Shown here one piece after another: positions 1 through 10,175 of a DNA stretch of 64,000 nt (position 1 is its first letter; each line of letters opens with the position of its first letter). The stretch comes from Galeopsis tetrahit (Eukaryota > Streptophyta > Magnoliopsida > Lamiales > Lamiaceae). Position numbers and translations under genes: made by a program. The notes below the pieces were generated by a model. That model was not told the origin of the DNA, did no database searches, and saw only the letters and a list, made by a program, of their open reading frames with translations. The stretch is taken from the NCBI GenBank assembly GCA_963675135.1, contig OY776131.1, forward strand, positions 33,379,381 through 33,443,380, written 5' to 3'.

Positions 1-280
1 ATTTTTGAACTACCTAAAAAGTTAGTCGAGACAAACAATGTGCAACCGTATGCTCTGATTACGAGACTGATTCACCTTGTTTTGACACCTATTGTTACCA
101 CTGCCACGAACGAACATTTTCAACAATGAACCATGTCAAGAGTGTTATTCGAAACAAAATGGAGAGTTATTAATTTATCAAATTATATAGTTGTTAATAT
201 TAAAAAAGAATTGTTTGAAAACTTATTATATCTATTGGATAAAAAATCATATGCTGCAATTTATATAAAAGATAATGTTA
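1..280 (+). pseudogene. hAT transposase C-terminal fragment, frameshifted
   Basis: Translation from the first base gives a stretch resembling the C-terminal dimerisation region of plant hAT (TTF-type zinc-finger) transposases: LIHLVLTPIVTTATNE, then in another frame a MNHVKS..RNKME-like piece, then NLSNYIVVNIKKELFEN. The family pattern is an STATTERAFSAMN-like block, an RNKM block and an IEKE block; all three are seen but not in one frame. The element runs off the left edge of the window. The frame breaks around positions 110-170 and the later stops make it non-functional. The identification rests on pattern recognition of a conserved domain and not on a search. Confidence 0.6.
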
Positions 281-842
281 CTTTTATTTTTTTTATTGCA
301 TTCATTCTAGTTTATCCTAAATTTTTTTTTTTTTTTGACTCCGCTCTTAATTTTGAAAGTTCGAACTATAGCCCAATTCTCAAGCCCGCAACAATTTCAA
401 CTAATGTCGACGATCATTGGGATCAGAGGGCAGCCTCCACCGTTGATGGTGTAGGAGTTAAGAGAGGTTAGATGCATGATTTCTTTGTTTATGGACTTTA
501 TTGCCGTGGTGGGAGTTGAGTAGTTATAAAAGTGTAAGAGTTGTGACTTGTGAGTTGTTTTGTGCGAGAGTTTTGGGTTCTAAGGTCTTAAAAGGCAGAA
601 TCTTTTTCCCAAAGTTTGAGCGAACTTTTGTAATCCCTATCGATTCACCTTTGTCGGATAATTTCGTTAAAAGTTTTAATTTACAATTCTTGATTTCTGG
701 CTATAGGAATTTGAAGGGTAATTTTAGATTTTCAATTCGATACAAAGAAAAATTGTATATTTAATAACGTTTATTATGAATTATTTATCATATCAAACAA
801 TCAAATTGTATCTATACAACTTTAATTGTATACCATATCAAA

Positions 843-1000
843 CACTTATAAATAAGGTAAAGTCTAGTATGCACTCGAGTTCATGTTGTGCACCCTAGTT
901 ATACCATTTACTAAAAAGTGTAAATCAGTAAAATTGAAAAGTGCAACATGGACTAGGGTGCACAAGATGCACTCGAGTCCATAGCAGACCAACCGTACTG
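843..1000. repeat. Short inverted-repeat element sharing its end with 11180-11755
   Basis: The left part reads TATGCACTCGAGTTCATG followed by TTGTGCACCCTAG. The right part carries the inverse (CTAGGGTGCACAAGATGCAC then TCGAGTCCATAGCAGACC). A short AAAGTG-rich spacer lies between. The right-end sequence ending in CATAGCAGACCAACC recurs at about 11715-11758, so this is a dispersed family and not a chance palindrome. The superfamily is unknown. No target-site duplication could be assigned. Confidence 0.45.
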
Positions 1001-1911
1001 CAAAAGTGCAAATACTTTTCCATATTAAATAATATACTTCTTATTTTGTACCCTTTATCTCATCTCCTCGGTCAAATAGTCCAAATTAGCCCTCAAAGTA
1101 AAAGTGACAATATACTAGAAAAAAAAAACCAGGCCAAAAAAAAAAAACATTATTTTGGTCCTTTTTAATTGTGGTTTAAATATGTTTCACGAAAATTAAG
1201 AATTAAATAGTAATACATATATATAATATGATGTTTTTATCATATCATTTATTTATGAGTAAATTTACTTAATTAATGCATATAATCACGAAAAGAAAGA
1301 GCGTAGAAGAATAAAATATTTTGAAGATTGATACTTGAGGGCAATTGATTGTATCTACACAATTAAAATCGAACTCCAATTGAATTGAATTAAATATTAA
1401 ATATTAAATTGAGTAAGTTGAACATTAAATGGAGTACTAAATTGCATGAGGTAATTTGTCTATTTTGAAACATAAATTCTACTTTAGAAATACAATTACA
1501 TGGACGTAGGCAGTAAAAAATACAAGTATATAGTACATTCTTTCAAAAAAAATTTTAATTAGATGAAATTTATTTGTTGTAATTTACCTACTTTAATTAA
1601 ATTGTTTATTTGGACCGGGCTAAACGGACTAGCCCGATTACCCTTAAAAAATGTAGGATTATAATTGATAGATTGTAGACCCATTTAAATTCAGATTTTT
1701 TTACTCGAGCTGAGCCAACGGGTTAAGTGGGCTAGCCCGCCAGCCTGAGTTGTAATATATATATATATTTTTAAAATGTGGGTATACATTTAAATTTTAG
1801 TTCAATGAATAATCTATAAATTTTTTTTTTTTTAATCTAATACAAAAAATATCCTCACTCTCAGCCCCAAGTTCCCCAACACATTTAGCGTCATTAGTTA
1901 AATACTTAGAT

Positions 1912-1941
1912 ATACCTTTCTCGGCCTTTTGGCTAAGATCA
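1912..1941 (+). pseudogene. U2 snRNA 5'-end fragment (retropseudogene)
   Basis: The sequence starts ATACCTTTCTCGGCCTTTTG and continues GCTAAGATCAAG, matching the highly conserved 5' end of plant U2 snRNA. Only about 30-33 nt are present; the branch-site recognition and Sm-site regions are missing, so it cannot be a functional snRNA. A perfect 16-bp direct repeat, AGTTAAATACTTAGAT, flanks it at 1896-1911 and 1942-1957, and is best read as a target-site duplication from LINE-type retroposition. No poly-A tail is visible. Confidence 0.75.
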
Positions 1942-2563
1942 AGTTAAATACTTAGATACCCTAATTTGAATCAAATATCATTGACACTCCTCACTACTTT
2001 GTTCTTTCATTTATCTATTCTTAACTAATTAATTATTTATTTTACTATTTTATTTAATTGTTGAATATGTCACAAGTGATTTTTAATTTTAAAATTAATT
2101 TTTTTTTTTAAATATTGTAGCATGTTAGTGAGTAGTGACCCATTTAATCCGTGATTCACTAGGGTTTTAAGTTTAAATTTCAACTATTAATAAATCGATT
2201 AAAAACGAAACAGGTAAGACTGCAGTCTATTTAACCTGTGAGTCCATGACCCTGTAGAGCTGGTCCTATATTACTAAAATCTCTACTTTTAATAAATAAT
2301 TTTTCTCTTTTTAATAAAATTATTATTGAAGATGAAAAAATAAGTCAAAGTTGACGTGGCGGCCAAAGTTGGAGTAGTGAAGACAGAAGTGCCAACAAGT
2401 TGGTAAGCCTACAAAAGAGAGAAGAGTTGGTATATCCAATATCCGTTTCCCTTCGGACCAGAAACTCTTCTTCTTCTCTTTTCCCCTGCGAATTCCTCTG
2501 CCGATTTAATCTGAGGAACAAGGGGATAATTTTGAACTGATTTAGGGCTCAAAATCCCTAAAA

Positions 2564-4585
2564 ATGGAGAGCCTAATCTATTCCAATTCAATTTCTTCCA
2601 AATTCCACTTCAATCGCCCATTTCTTCCGCGGCTGCCCCGATTTGACTCACCGCGACGACTCGCTCCTTCTTCGGCTTCGTCATTTCCGTTGATTGCATG
2701 CGCCGAGTCGAACCGGGTCAACCCGCTCGCTGCCAATCTTCAGAGCCCTAATTTTGTTTCCAAAAAACCAATTGATGAATGCCCCCAAAAGGATTTGACT
2801 TTTTCTGCAGATTCGGCAAGTGGGTTGGAGGCTAAGCCACGTTTTCTGGAACTGATTGCTCAGAATTTATCTGGGAAAAAGGTAATTGTGGATTTTTTGC
2901 TGTATTTTAATATTTGCCTTTGAATTCAGTTTATAGATTAGCTTTGTTTTCTGTTCAAGATGTTTAGAATGAAATTTAGGTTATATGTACATCCGTTGCA
3001 TCTTTTTCTTGTTAGAAGTAGAAATCATGACAATAGAAGCTCAATTATGCAATTTCTTGTTACAAGTTAGAAATCATGACATTAGAAGCTCAATTATGCC
3101 ATTTTCTTGTTACAAGTTAGAAATCATGACAATAGAAGCTCAATTATGCCATTTTCTTGTTACAAGTTAGAAATCATGACATTAGAAGCTCAATTATGCC
3201 ATTTTCTTGTTACAAGTTAGAAATCATGACAATAGAAGCTCAATTATGCCATTTTCTTGTTACAAGTTAGAAATCATGACATTAGAAGCTCAATTATGCC
3301 ATTTTCTTGTTACAAGTTAGAAATCATGACAATAGAAGCTCAATTATGCCATTTTCTTGTTACAAGTTAGAAATCATGACATTAGAAGCTCAATTTATGA
3401 AGATGAAATCGCAGATATAACTCTAAAGAGGGTCTTTAATTTTGAATTATCGAATCCAGAAATTAAGTTGTTTCCTAGAATTACAGCTTTCTTTTTCTTC
3501 TCATGGTATCATATGATGAAGTGTGTAATTGATAATTGTGGTTGTGGGAGGTAATATGTTGGTTATTCCTTTTGTGAGAAAGAGTTGAATATAATAAATG
3601 TAGGTAAAACTAAAAGCAATCTCGAGGGTTGTCCTGTCCTGACTCTCTTTGTTCATCATCTTGCTAATATCATGAAACTTATTGAATCAGTGGATGGAAA
3701 AATCATCTGGCAATTAGGAGATTTATCAATCGGTAAAGAAGGCAAACGGGTTTTGCTTTAACCGAGCTCTCTACCACCGTACATCCATTATAATTAACCG
3801 ATTCTTACTCTGTCCAGGTGTTCAATGCTATCAAACTGATATTAATATCATCAATTCTTTTGACATCACTCCATCCATCCCCGGCTTTTGCTAGCTTCCC
3901 AGCTGCAGAAGCAGGAACGAGTCTCGTCTCCAACAAGTTATTCAGCAGCGCCTGGACAGGCTTCCTTGCAGGCTGTTTACACACACTATCGGGCCCTGAT
4001 CATCTGGCTGCATTAACCCCACTCTCCATAGGCTGTACTAGAATGGAAAGTGCTGCTGTCGGTGCCCTATGGGGATGTGGGCATGATGCAGGACAGGTCC
4101 TGTTTGGCTTACTCTTTTTACTTCTCAAGGACCGGCTTCACATTGAGATCTTAAGTACTTGGGGAACGAGAGTTGTGGGAGTTACTTTACTTATAATTGG
4201 GGCCATGGGAATCATGGAAGCCAGTGCTCCCATTGTTGCCCTGGAAAACGGGGAAAGTGGGGGCGCCATTACTAAGAAGAAGATTGGGTTTGCAACATTT
4301 GCAACGGGTGTTGTTCATGGGTTGCAACCGGATGCTCTGTTGATGATCTTGCCTGCACTTGCGTTGCCTTCTCGTGTGGCTGGGGCTGCTTTTCTGATCA
4401 TGTTTTTGGTGGGGACGGTGATTGCTATGGGAAGTTACACGGTGTTTATAGGGTCTTTTAGTCAAGCTCTCAAGGAAAGAATTCCTAGAATAACTGAGAA
4501 GCTCACTTGGGGGTCTTCTTTCATAGCAATTGCTCTAGGGCTTGCAATACTGATTAGCCAATATTTTGGAGTTAGCTTGTATTGA
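2564..4585 (+). CDS. Plastid NicO-family (high-affinity nickel-transport type) membrane protein
   Basis: There are two coding exons, 2564-2881 and 3818-4585, joined in phase 0 by a GT-AG intron, giving 361 aa. Residues 1 to about 100 are Ser/Pro/Arg-rich with few acidic residues at the start, as in a chloroplast transit peptide. Exon 2 opens with a hydrophobic segment ending in SPAFAS, then several membrane spans. It has the NicO signature HX4DH (HTLSGPDH, about residues 161-168) and a second GHDAGQ motif. Arabidopsis homologues are annotated as high-affinity nickel-transport or UreH-like plastid proteins; the true substrate in plants is not established. The length fits the family (about 360-370 aa). 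The start is the first ATG of the open frame. A partial second copy of exon 2 lies at 7784-8542. The intron carries a 50-bp tandem array. Confidence 0.88.
3020..3400 (+). repeat. Tandem array of 50-bp units in the NicO intron (100-bp higher-order repeat)
   Basis: Eight near-identical 50-bp units begin near 3020, 3069, 3119, 3169, 3219, 3269, 3319 and 3369. Units alternate between GACAATAG and GACATTAG, so the true period is 100 bp, repeated four times. The first unit is slightly divergent (ATGCAATTTC in place of ATGCCATTTTC). The array lies wholly inside the intron. Confidence 0.95.
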
Positions 4586-5344
4586 TCTGAGTTGAGGATT
4601 TTGAGGGGTGAGAATCTAGTCTAGTAAATTAATGGGTTTTGCCTTTTTGATTCTGAGTTTGTGGATTGGGGACAAAGTTTATTGTCTCCACAAAAGTTGA
4701 AACATCTGCTATTTTCCATTCTTTGTAATTTAAGCTCTATATTATTGCAAAGGCTATGCCTATCACTATTGTAACCTAATCACTTTATATAAGAGCATTG
4801 TCACACTTGGAATAATCTTGAGGTCTGGACATCAAGCTGCAATCAGTGGTCTAATAGAAATTCTTTCCCCCCCCCCCCCCCCCCCCCACCTTTTTTTTTC
4901 TTAATTTAATCTCGTCTAACAGTGCATGATATAGTAGCAACATGTTCCCGTGGAAACGAATTGCAAACTGTGCGGCTGGTGGTGGGCGGACACTAGTCAT
5001 GCTCTGATTTTTTGTCCGTTGGCCAAACAAGTGAGGAAAGTGGAAGGGTTGTGTAGCAAATGGTTGAACTAATGCAACAGGGAGGGTGTGATCTCCTACA
5101 TCAGAAAAAAGGTGCAAGGGTAGGAAGGGACGAATAAGTATTTGGTGGGCGCAGTCGACGCTGGAGGATTTCAGGCGCAACATGGAACGTAAACTGAGGA
5201 GTAATCCTCAGTGTGTGTGGATGCCTCAGGCACTTAGCTGTAGGCTTTGCAATTTGGAACAAAGACTGTAATCTGCACAACAGGCTGCAAGAGAACAGAA
5301 GTGAGTAGTAATATAAAGTTAAATTTTTCTACTAAAAAAAAACA
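4586..5344. other. 3' flank of the NicO gene with a 21-C homopolymer
   Basis: No gene is seen. From 4586 to about 4860 the sequence is homologous to 8543-8850, downstream of the second NicO copy, including the shared stretch CACTTGGAATAATCTTGAGG. At 4867-4887 there is a run of 21 C followed by A, CC and a T run. The matching point in the other copy reads ATTCCTTCTATATTTT, so the C run arose or expanded only here. It is also a likely place for sequencing-length error. Confidence 0.7.
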
Positions 5345-5914
5345 CATATTACCATTCATCAATATTTCAAATCTTAGATTTAAAAATCGATTTTCAAAAG
5401 TCACTTAAAACCCTAAGTAAACATCGCATTAGTATATGTTTAATTTGAGTTTTAAAATCCAAATTTGAAAGTTTGAAATTAGTACATTCAACCCTATAAA
5501 CACATATAAATACTGTATCAAAGAAACACATATTATTGAGTTTAAAATTCACTAATAATTTTGATATCTCAAAGTAAACCTAACATTAATATTGATAGAG
5601 GTTAGTTCGTAAACATAACATTAATATTGATAGAGGTTAGTTCAGAGTTGACTATATTGATCAGACCCAATAGAGTTTAGAACACGAAGAATAGAGAATA
5701 ATATAATTCCATAGCAAGAAATGACATATTTCTACAATTCAACAAAACTCAGGTCAACTCAAAACACGTTAGATTTAAGCCCGTTTAAATAAGTCTAATT
5801 CGATTTTGATCCAATTCAAGCTCGATCATATGAGATAAATAATTATAAGTGGCTCAAGCCCAAAATAGTGACCTATCATTGGCTTAACCCAAATGGAGCC
5901 CTAATCAACTCTAA

Positions 5915-6145
5915 GGACATGTTTGCTTAATGGGTTGGGATAAGATGAGTTTAGATGTGGTGGGATAGGTAAACATTGGCTTAATAAATTCAAGGGGAGG
6001 CTAGGTTGTCTAAACCCATGAAATCTAGTTTATAAACACCGGGTCAAAGTGTTTAAAGTTATGAGAAACCAAACATGAGAGAAGATAGATTTACCTATCA
6101 AACCCATCACTAAACTCCCCCTAAACCCATGAAGCAAACATGCCC
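5915..6145. mobile_element. PIF/Harbinger (Tourist-like) MITE in B1
   Basis: The ends are inverted: GGACATGTTTGCTTAATGGG on the left and CCCATGAAGCAAACATGCCC on the right. The 3-bp duplication TAA is at 5912-5914 and 6146-6148. The paralogous region near 13079 reads CAACCATAAATG with a single TAA and no insert, so it is an empty site. TIRs starting with GG and a TWA duplication are diagnostic of PIF/Harbinger. No coding capacity. Confidence 0.8.
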
Positions 6146-7098
6146 TAAATGTTTCACAATCACCCGAAGTTACCGTAATACACCTGGTATGGAAAACTTA
6201 TAAATTCATTATGCTTATATAACTTTTTCACTTTTAACAATTATTATGGACTTCTTCACATGTTATACTACACATATGAGCTCTTTATAATTTGAGCGTT
6301 AGAAACTTTACATCGAACTCTCTTTCAGTGTAACTTTCATAGATCTAACAGAACGAGTTTGAATCGAATCAAATAAAAGAGATGAAATTTAAGTGCGAAT
6401 TATTTTTTCCCACATCAAATATATATATATATGAGACCCGTTTTGATCTTTTGTGAATACAATATTTGTACATATATCAACTCACGGCTACAAAGTCTTG
6501 AGTTTCATTTTTCATATTGAATGAACATATCTCCAAGGACCAAATACTTGGAAATGGGAATATAGATGAAACAAGTTGTCCTGAATTCAACTAGTGAATA
6601 GAAAATCAGAAAAATCGCCTACGATCCTTTCAAACCAAACACTAAACTTAATCTCCAAGTATTTAAATTACTTTAAACTTTGAGAAATACTTGTCTCAAA
6701 TATTTTACACATAAAATATACCTAATTGAAATATTTTTTTAAAAACTCATTATTTTACATGTAATTTTTTAGCTCATTTTACCTTAAAATTTTATATTTT
6801 ATGTATGTTACTGATAAAATATTTTACAATAAATGAAAAAAATTATATTTGCACTGAGCACGTTTTAACAAGAGATAGCGGCTCTCTTACGTGCCATCGA
6901 GTCACTCGCTTCATTATCTCATTTCGAACGAGAGGCCAATACCCCTTCCCCCTCTTCAATCCACTACTCCACTGCCTCACTATAATACTCTACACCTTAA
7001 CAGATCACACCGTTGGATGTTTCAATCAGCACGATGAAACTTGATCAATGTCCCTTAGTTTCACACTTTGAATAACCCATGCCACACCCGATCACAAC

Positions 7099-7106
7099 TA
7101 TAAATA
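7099..7106 (+). promoter_or_regulatory. TATA box of the chimeric locus
   Basis: TATAAATA lies 100 bp upstream of the ATG at 7206 and is conserved in sequence with the TATA box of the intact hydroxypyruvate reductase gene (14092-14099). The proximal promoter is therefore retained in the chimera. Activity is not shown. Confidence 0.6.
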
Positions 7107-7205
7107 CTCTCACAAGTAAAAGAAACGCGCTCAATGCACTTCACACACAACCGTGTAACAAAAAACCACACATTCACACACAGTAGAGGGTGAAATTTTG
7201 GTTCA

Positions 7206-8542
7206 ATGACGAAACCATTGCAAGTTGGAGTCTACAATCCCAACAGAGTTGTTAGCGCCAAGTCTATGCCTGGAACCCGATGGATTAATCTCTTGGTTCA
7301 ACAAGGTTGCCGCCTCGAAGTAATCTTCTTTTTACTCATCATTTTGACAATTTCCCCTTTCTCGTGATTAGGGCTGTAAATGAGTTGATTCGAGTCGAAT
7401 TCAGTTTTTCATGTTTGATTGAAATGTTATCAAGTTTGAACTTGTTTGAATTTTTTTTATGAACGAAACTTGTTTTATAATTTTTTTTTTTGACAGGTAA
7501 AACTTGTTTTATAATTAGTAGAGAACGTGTTTTAATTGAGTGCCGAGCTTTACACTTTATCTAATGTCAACATTTGTTCGAGTTTGTGAGATTATATATA
7601 TGGAATTGAGCTCAAACTGCTTTTATAGAACGATAATGAATGGAATATTGAATAATTTGGTTTGATTCTAATTGAATTTTTCGTTGATCATTGTCTTCTA
7701 TTGAATTTCCGTTTCACAGATTTGCACAGAGAAGAAAACGGTGAGAATTGGTATTATAATTAACCGATTCTTACTCTGTCCAGGTGTTCAGTGCTATCAA
7801 ATTGATACTAATATCATCCATTCTTTTGATATCACTCCTCCCATCCCCGGCTTTTGCTAGCTTCCCAGCTGCAGAAGCCGGAACGATTCTCGTCTCCAAC
7901 AAGTTATTCAGCAGTGCCTGGACGGGCTTCGTCGCAGGCTGTTTACACACACTATTGGGCCCTGATCATCTGGCTGCATTAACCCCACTCTCCATAGGCC
8001 GCACTAGAATGGAAAGTGCCGCCGTTGGTGCCCTGTGGGGATGTGGGCACGATGCAGGACAGGTCCTGTTTGGCCTACTTTTTTTACTTCTCAAGGACCG
8101 GCTTCACATTGACATCTTAAGTATATGGGGAACGAGAGTCGTGGGAACTACTTTACTTGTAATCGGGGCCATGGGAATAATGGAAGCCGGTGCTCCCATT
8201 GTTGGCCTGGAAAACGGGGGAAGTGGGGTTGCCATTACTAAGAAGAAGATTGGGTTTGCGACATTTGCAACGGGGGTTGTTCATGGATTGCAACCGGATG
8301 CTCTGTTGATGATCTTGCCTGCACTTGCGTTGCCTTCTCGTGTGGATGGGGCTGCTTTTCTGATCATGTTTTTGGTGGGGACAGTGATTTCTATGGGAAG
8401 TTATACGGTGTTTATAGGGTGTTTTAGTCAAGCTCTCAAGGAAAGAATTCCTAGAATAACTGAGATACTCACTTGGGTGTCTTCTTTTGTAGCAATTGCT
8501 CTTGGGCTTGCAATACTCATTAGCCAATATTTTGAGGGGTGA
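7206..8542 (+). pseudogene. Chimeric locus: hydroxypyruvate reductase exon 1 joined to a second NicO exon 2
   Basis: Exon 1 (7206-7319, 38 codons) encodes the N-terminus of hydroxypyruvate reductase (MTKPLQVGVYNPN.., lacking three residues GKY found in the intact copy) and keeps a GT donor. Intron 1 and the first 7 codons of exon 2 (7720-7740, ICTEKKT) follow. At about 7741-7755 the sequence switches to the end of the NicO intron and then exon 2 (7784-8542, 252 codons, no stops or frameshifts, about 92% identical to 3818-4585, with HX4DH and GHDAGQ kept). Splicing from 7740 to 7784 would need a 43-nt intron, which is very short for plants. Reading through without splicing is out of frame. Skipping the exon 2 remnant (7319 to 7784, phase 0 to phase 0) would give a 290-aa fusion. 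The 3' end differs from the parent: a deletion changes the last residues to QYFEG. Called a pseudogene because the plastid transit peptide and most of the reductase are missing; it could be transcribed. Confidence 0.8.
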
Positions 8543-8870
8543 GAATCTAGTCTGGTAAATTAAGGCTCGTTTTGCATTGGTATATCCATTTTGATTCTGA
8601 ATTTGTGGATCGGGAAGACAAAGTCTGCTAAGTTTGTTGTCACCACAAAAGTTCAAACTTCTAGTTAGTATTTCCCATTCTTTGTAATTTAAGCATGTTG
8701 TTTTTTGCACTTCATTATGCTTAGTCACTATTGTAACCTAATAACTTTATAAGATCATCACACTTGGAATAATCTTGAGGTCTGGTCCGTCTGGAGTCGG
8801 ACACCAAGCTCAAGCTTCAATCAGTAGTCTAATAGAAATTCCTTCTATATTTTTTTCTTAAATTACTCTG
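7742..8870 (+). repeat. Duplicated block A2: NicO intron end, exon 2 and 3' flank
   Basis: This is collinear with about 3785-4865 (TATAATTAACCGATTCTTAC, the acceptor TGTCCAG, the whole exon and the 3' flank through TAGTCTAATAGAAATTC). Exon 2 differs from its partner at about 21 of 250 residues. A 35-bp deletion around the stop codon is bounded by similar ATTTTG(G)AG motifs in the parent copy. Confidence 0.9.
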
Positions 8871-8884
8871 CTGTAACATTAAGG

Positions 8885-10175
8885 TGCACTATGCAGAAGT
8901 CAACCCTTATAAGTAAGAAAAAATGAAAACAAATGTCAAATAATAGTTGGTGTAGCGGTTACGGTCCCAAACTCGAATTTGAGGTTACAGTTCAAAACCT
9001 TTTGAACCTCAATTTATTAAATTTTTTTCACAGTTTTTAAATAATAATATTATTTTTAATTTTTTTTCACAGTTTGTAAATAAGGTATTTTTTCCTAATA
9101 ATACTTTTTTTTATTAAATATTTTTCACATAATTTTTTTTCACAGTTTTTAAATAATAATATTATTTTTCCCCAGTTATTTTTAAATTTTTTTCACAGTT
9201 TTTAAATAATAATATTATTTTTCCCCAGTTTGTAAATAAGGTATTTTTTCCTAATAATACTTTTTTTTATTAAATTTTTTTCACAGTTTTTAAATAATAT
9301 TTTTTTGACAAAGTGGAATAGCTCAAGTGGTTAGAGCACCACTACCTAGGCCATAGGTCCTGGGTTGTAATAATATTTTTCCCCAATTTTTAAATAAGGT
9401 ATTTTTTCCTAATATTTTTTTTAATAATACAACTTTTCAATAATAATAGTTATCACTAAGTGTATCTCTTGTTATTATAATTTTGTTACTGAAAAGAGGT
9501 GACTATTATTATTGAAAAGTGGTAATTTCTAATACTGAAAAGTGGTGACTATTATTATTGAAAAATAGTAATTTCTAATACTGAAAATTGTAACTTTTGT
9601 TATTGAAAAGTGGTGACTATTATTATTGAAAAGTGGTAATTTCTAACACTGAAAAGTGGTGACTATTATTATTGAAAAGTGGTAATTTCTAACACTGGAA
9701 AGTGGTGATTATTATTATTGAAAAGTGGTAATTTCTAATACTGAAAAGTGGCAATTTCTAATACTGAAAAGTGGTGATTATTAGTATTATTGAAAAGTGG
9801 TGACTATTATTATTGAAAAGTGGTGATTATTATTATTGAAAAGTGGTAATTTTTAATTCTAAAAAGTGGTGACTATTATTATTGTATTATTGAAGAGTGT
9901 AATGAATAATGAATTAAAAACTGAAAAATTATTACTGATTTTTTTTTTTAATTAAAAAACGAATTTAAAATTAAGAAATAGTGAGTGTAACCGAAATTAA
10001 AATAGTTGTCTCTGGGTTTCGAACCTGTTATCTATCTTAGATGGCTAAAACTGCTGCACCAATAATTATTTTATTAATAACTTGCGTTTTTCTAATCTAT
10101 AAGGATTGACATGTGCAAAATAAGGTGCACCAAATTTTATTTGGTGTGTAGGGTGCATATAAGACTTTCCCTACA
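8885..10175. repeat. Inverted-repeat element carrying a GAAAAGTGGTRA minisatellite
   Basis: The left end (AAGGTGCAC..GTCAACCCTTATAAG..AGTTGGTGTAGCGGTTA) and the inverted right end (TTGGTGCACCTTA..GTCAATCCTTATAG..TATTGGTGCAGCAGTTTTA) match over about 80 bp. Between them are TTTTTTCACAGTTTTTAAAT repeats (about 9020-9300) and, from about 9480 to 9900, many copies of a degenerate unit ATTATTATTGAAAAGTGGTRA. Both end segments contain tRNA-like box A motifs, and the right one on the minus strand has a box B (GGTTCGAAACCC). The right margin TTTGGTGTGTAGGGTGCATA recurs at 31100. The superfamily is unknown. Confidence 0.5.
9306..9373 (+). mobile_element. tRNA-derived SINE head (fragment)
   Basis: GGAATAGCTCAAGTGGTTAG (box A-like TAGCTCAAGTGG) is followed about 35 nt later by CCTGGGTTG, the first half of a box B-like motif, where the similarity ends. 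The layout resembles plant tRNA-derived SINE promoters. It is truncated and sits inside the repeat element at 8885-10175. It is not a functional tRNA: no acceptor stem or complete T loop. Confidence 0.35.

Larger units (their letters stand above)
281..2563. other. AT-rich intergenic region upstream of the NicO gene
   Basis: I see no credible gene here. It holds a small inverted-repeat element near 843-1000, a U2 snRNA fragment at 1912-1941 and long A/T runs. Around 1610-1755 is a pair of GGGCTAGCCCG-like GC islands in AT-rich DNA, possibly a decayed MITE. The last 220 bases before the NicO start codon include a TTGACGTGGC motif near 2352 (a TGACG/W-box-like core) and CT-rich leader sequence, consistent with a promoter and 5' UTR. 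No convincing TATA box was found. Confidence 0.6.
5345..7741 (+). repeat. Duplicated block B1: hydroxypyruvate reductase upstream region, exon 1, intron 1 and start of exon 2
   Basis: This stretch aligns collinearly with about 12480-14562, upstream of the intact hydroxypyruvate reductase gene. Shared landmarks include AAAAATC..TTTT..AAATCACTTAAAACCC, TATAAGTGGCTCA, CCACACATATGAGCTCTT, GAGAGGCCAATACCCCTTCC and the TATAAATACTCTCACAAG promoter. The match ends inside exon 2 after GAGAAGAAAAC, where the sequence jumps to NicO intron DNA. B1 contains a PIF/Harbinger MITE (5915-6145) that the other copy lacks. Confidence 0.88.

Noticed and set aside
4187..4465. Minus-strand open frame of 92 codons over the NicO exon (and the counterpart at 8153-8728)
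   Set aside because: Antisense shadow of a conserved coding exon; the composition follows from the real frame and no domain is seen.
8944..9000. Possible tRNA gene (GGTGTAGCGGTTACGG)
   Set aside because: Box A-like start only; no complete box B, anticodon stem or acceptor stem could be formed.
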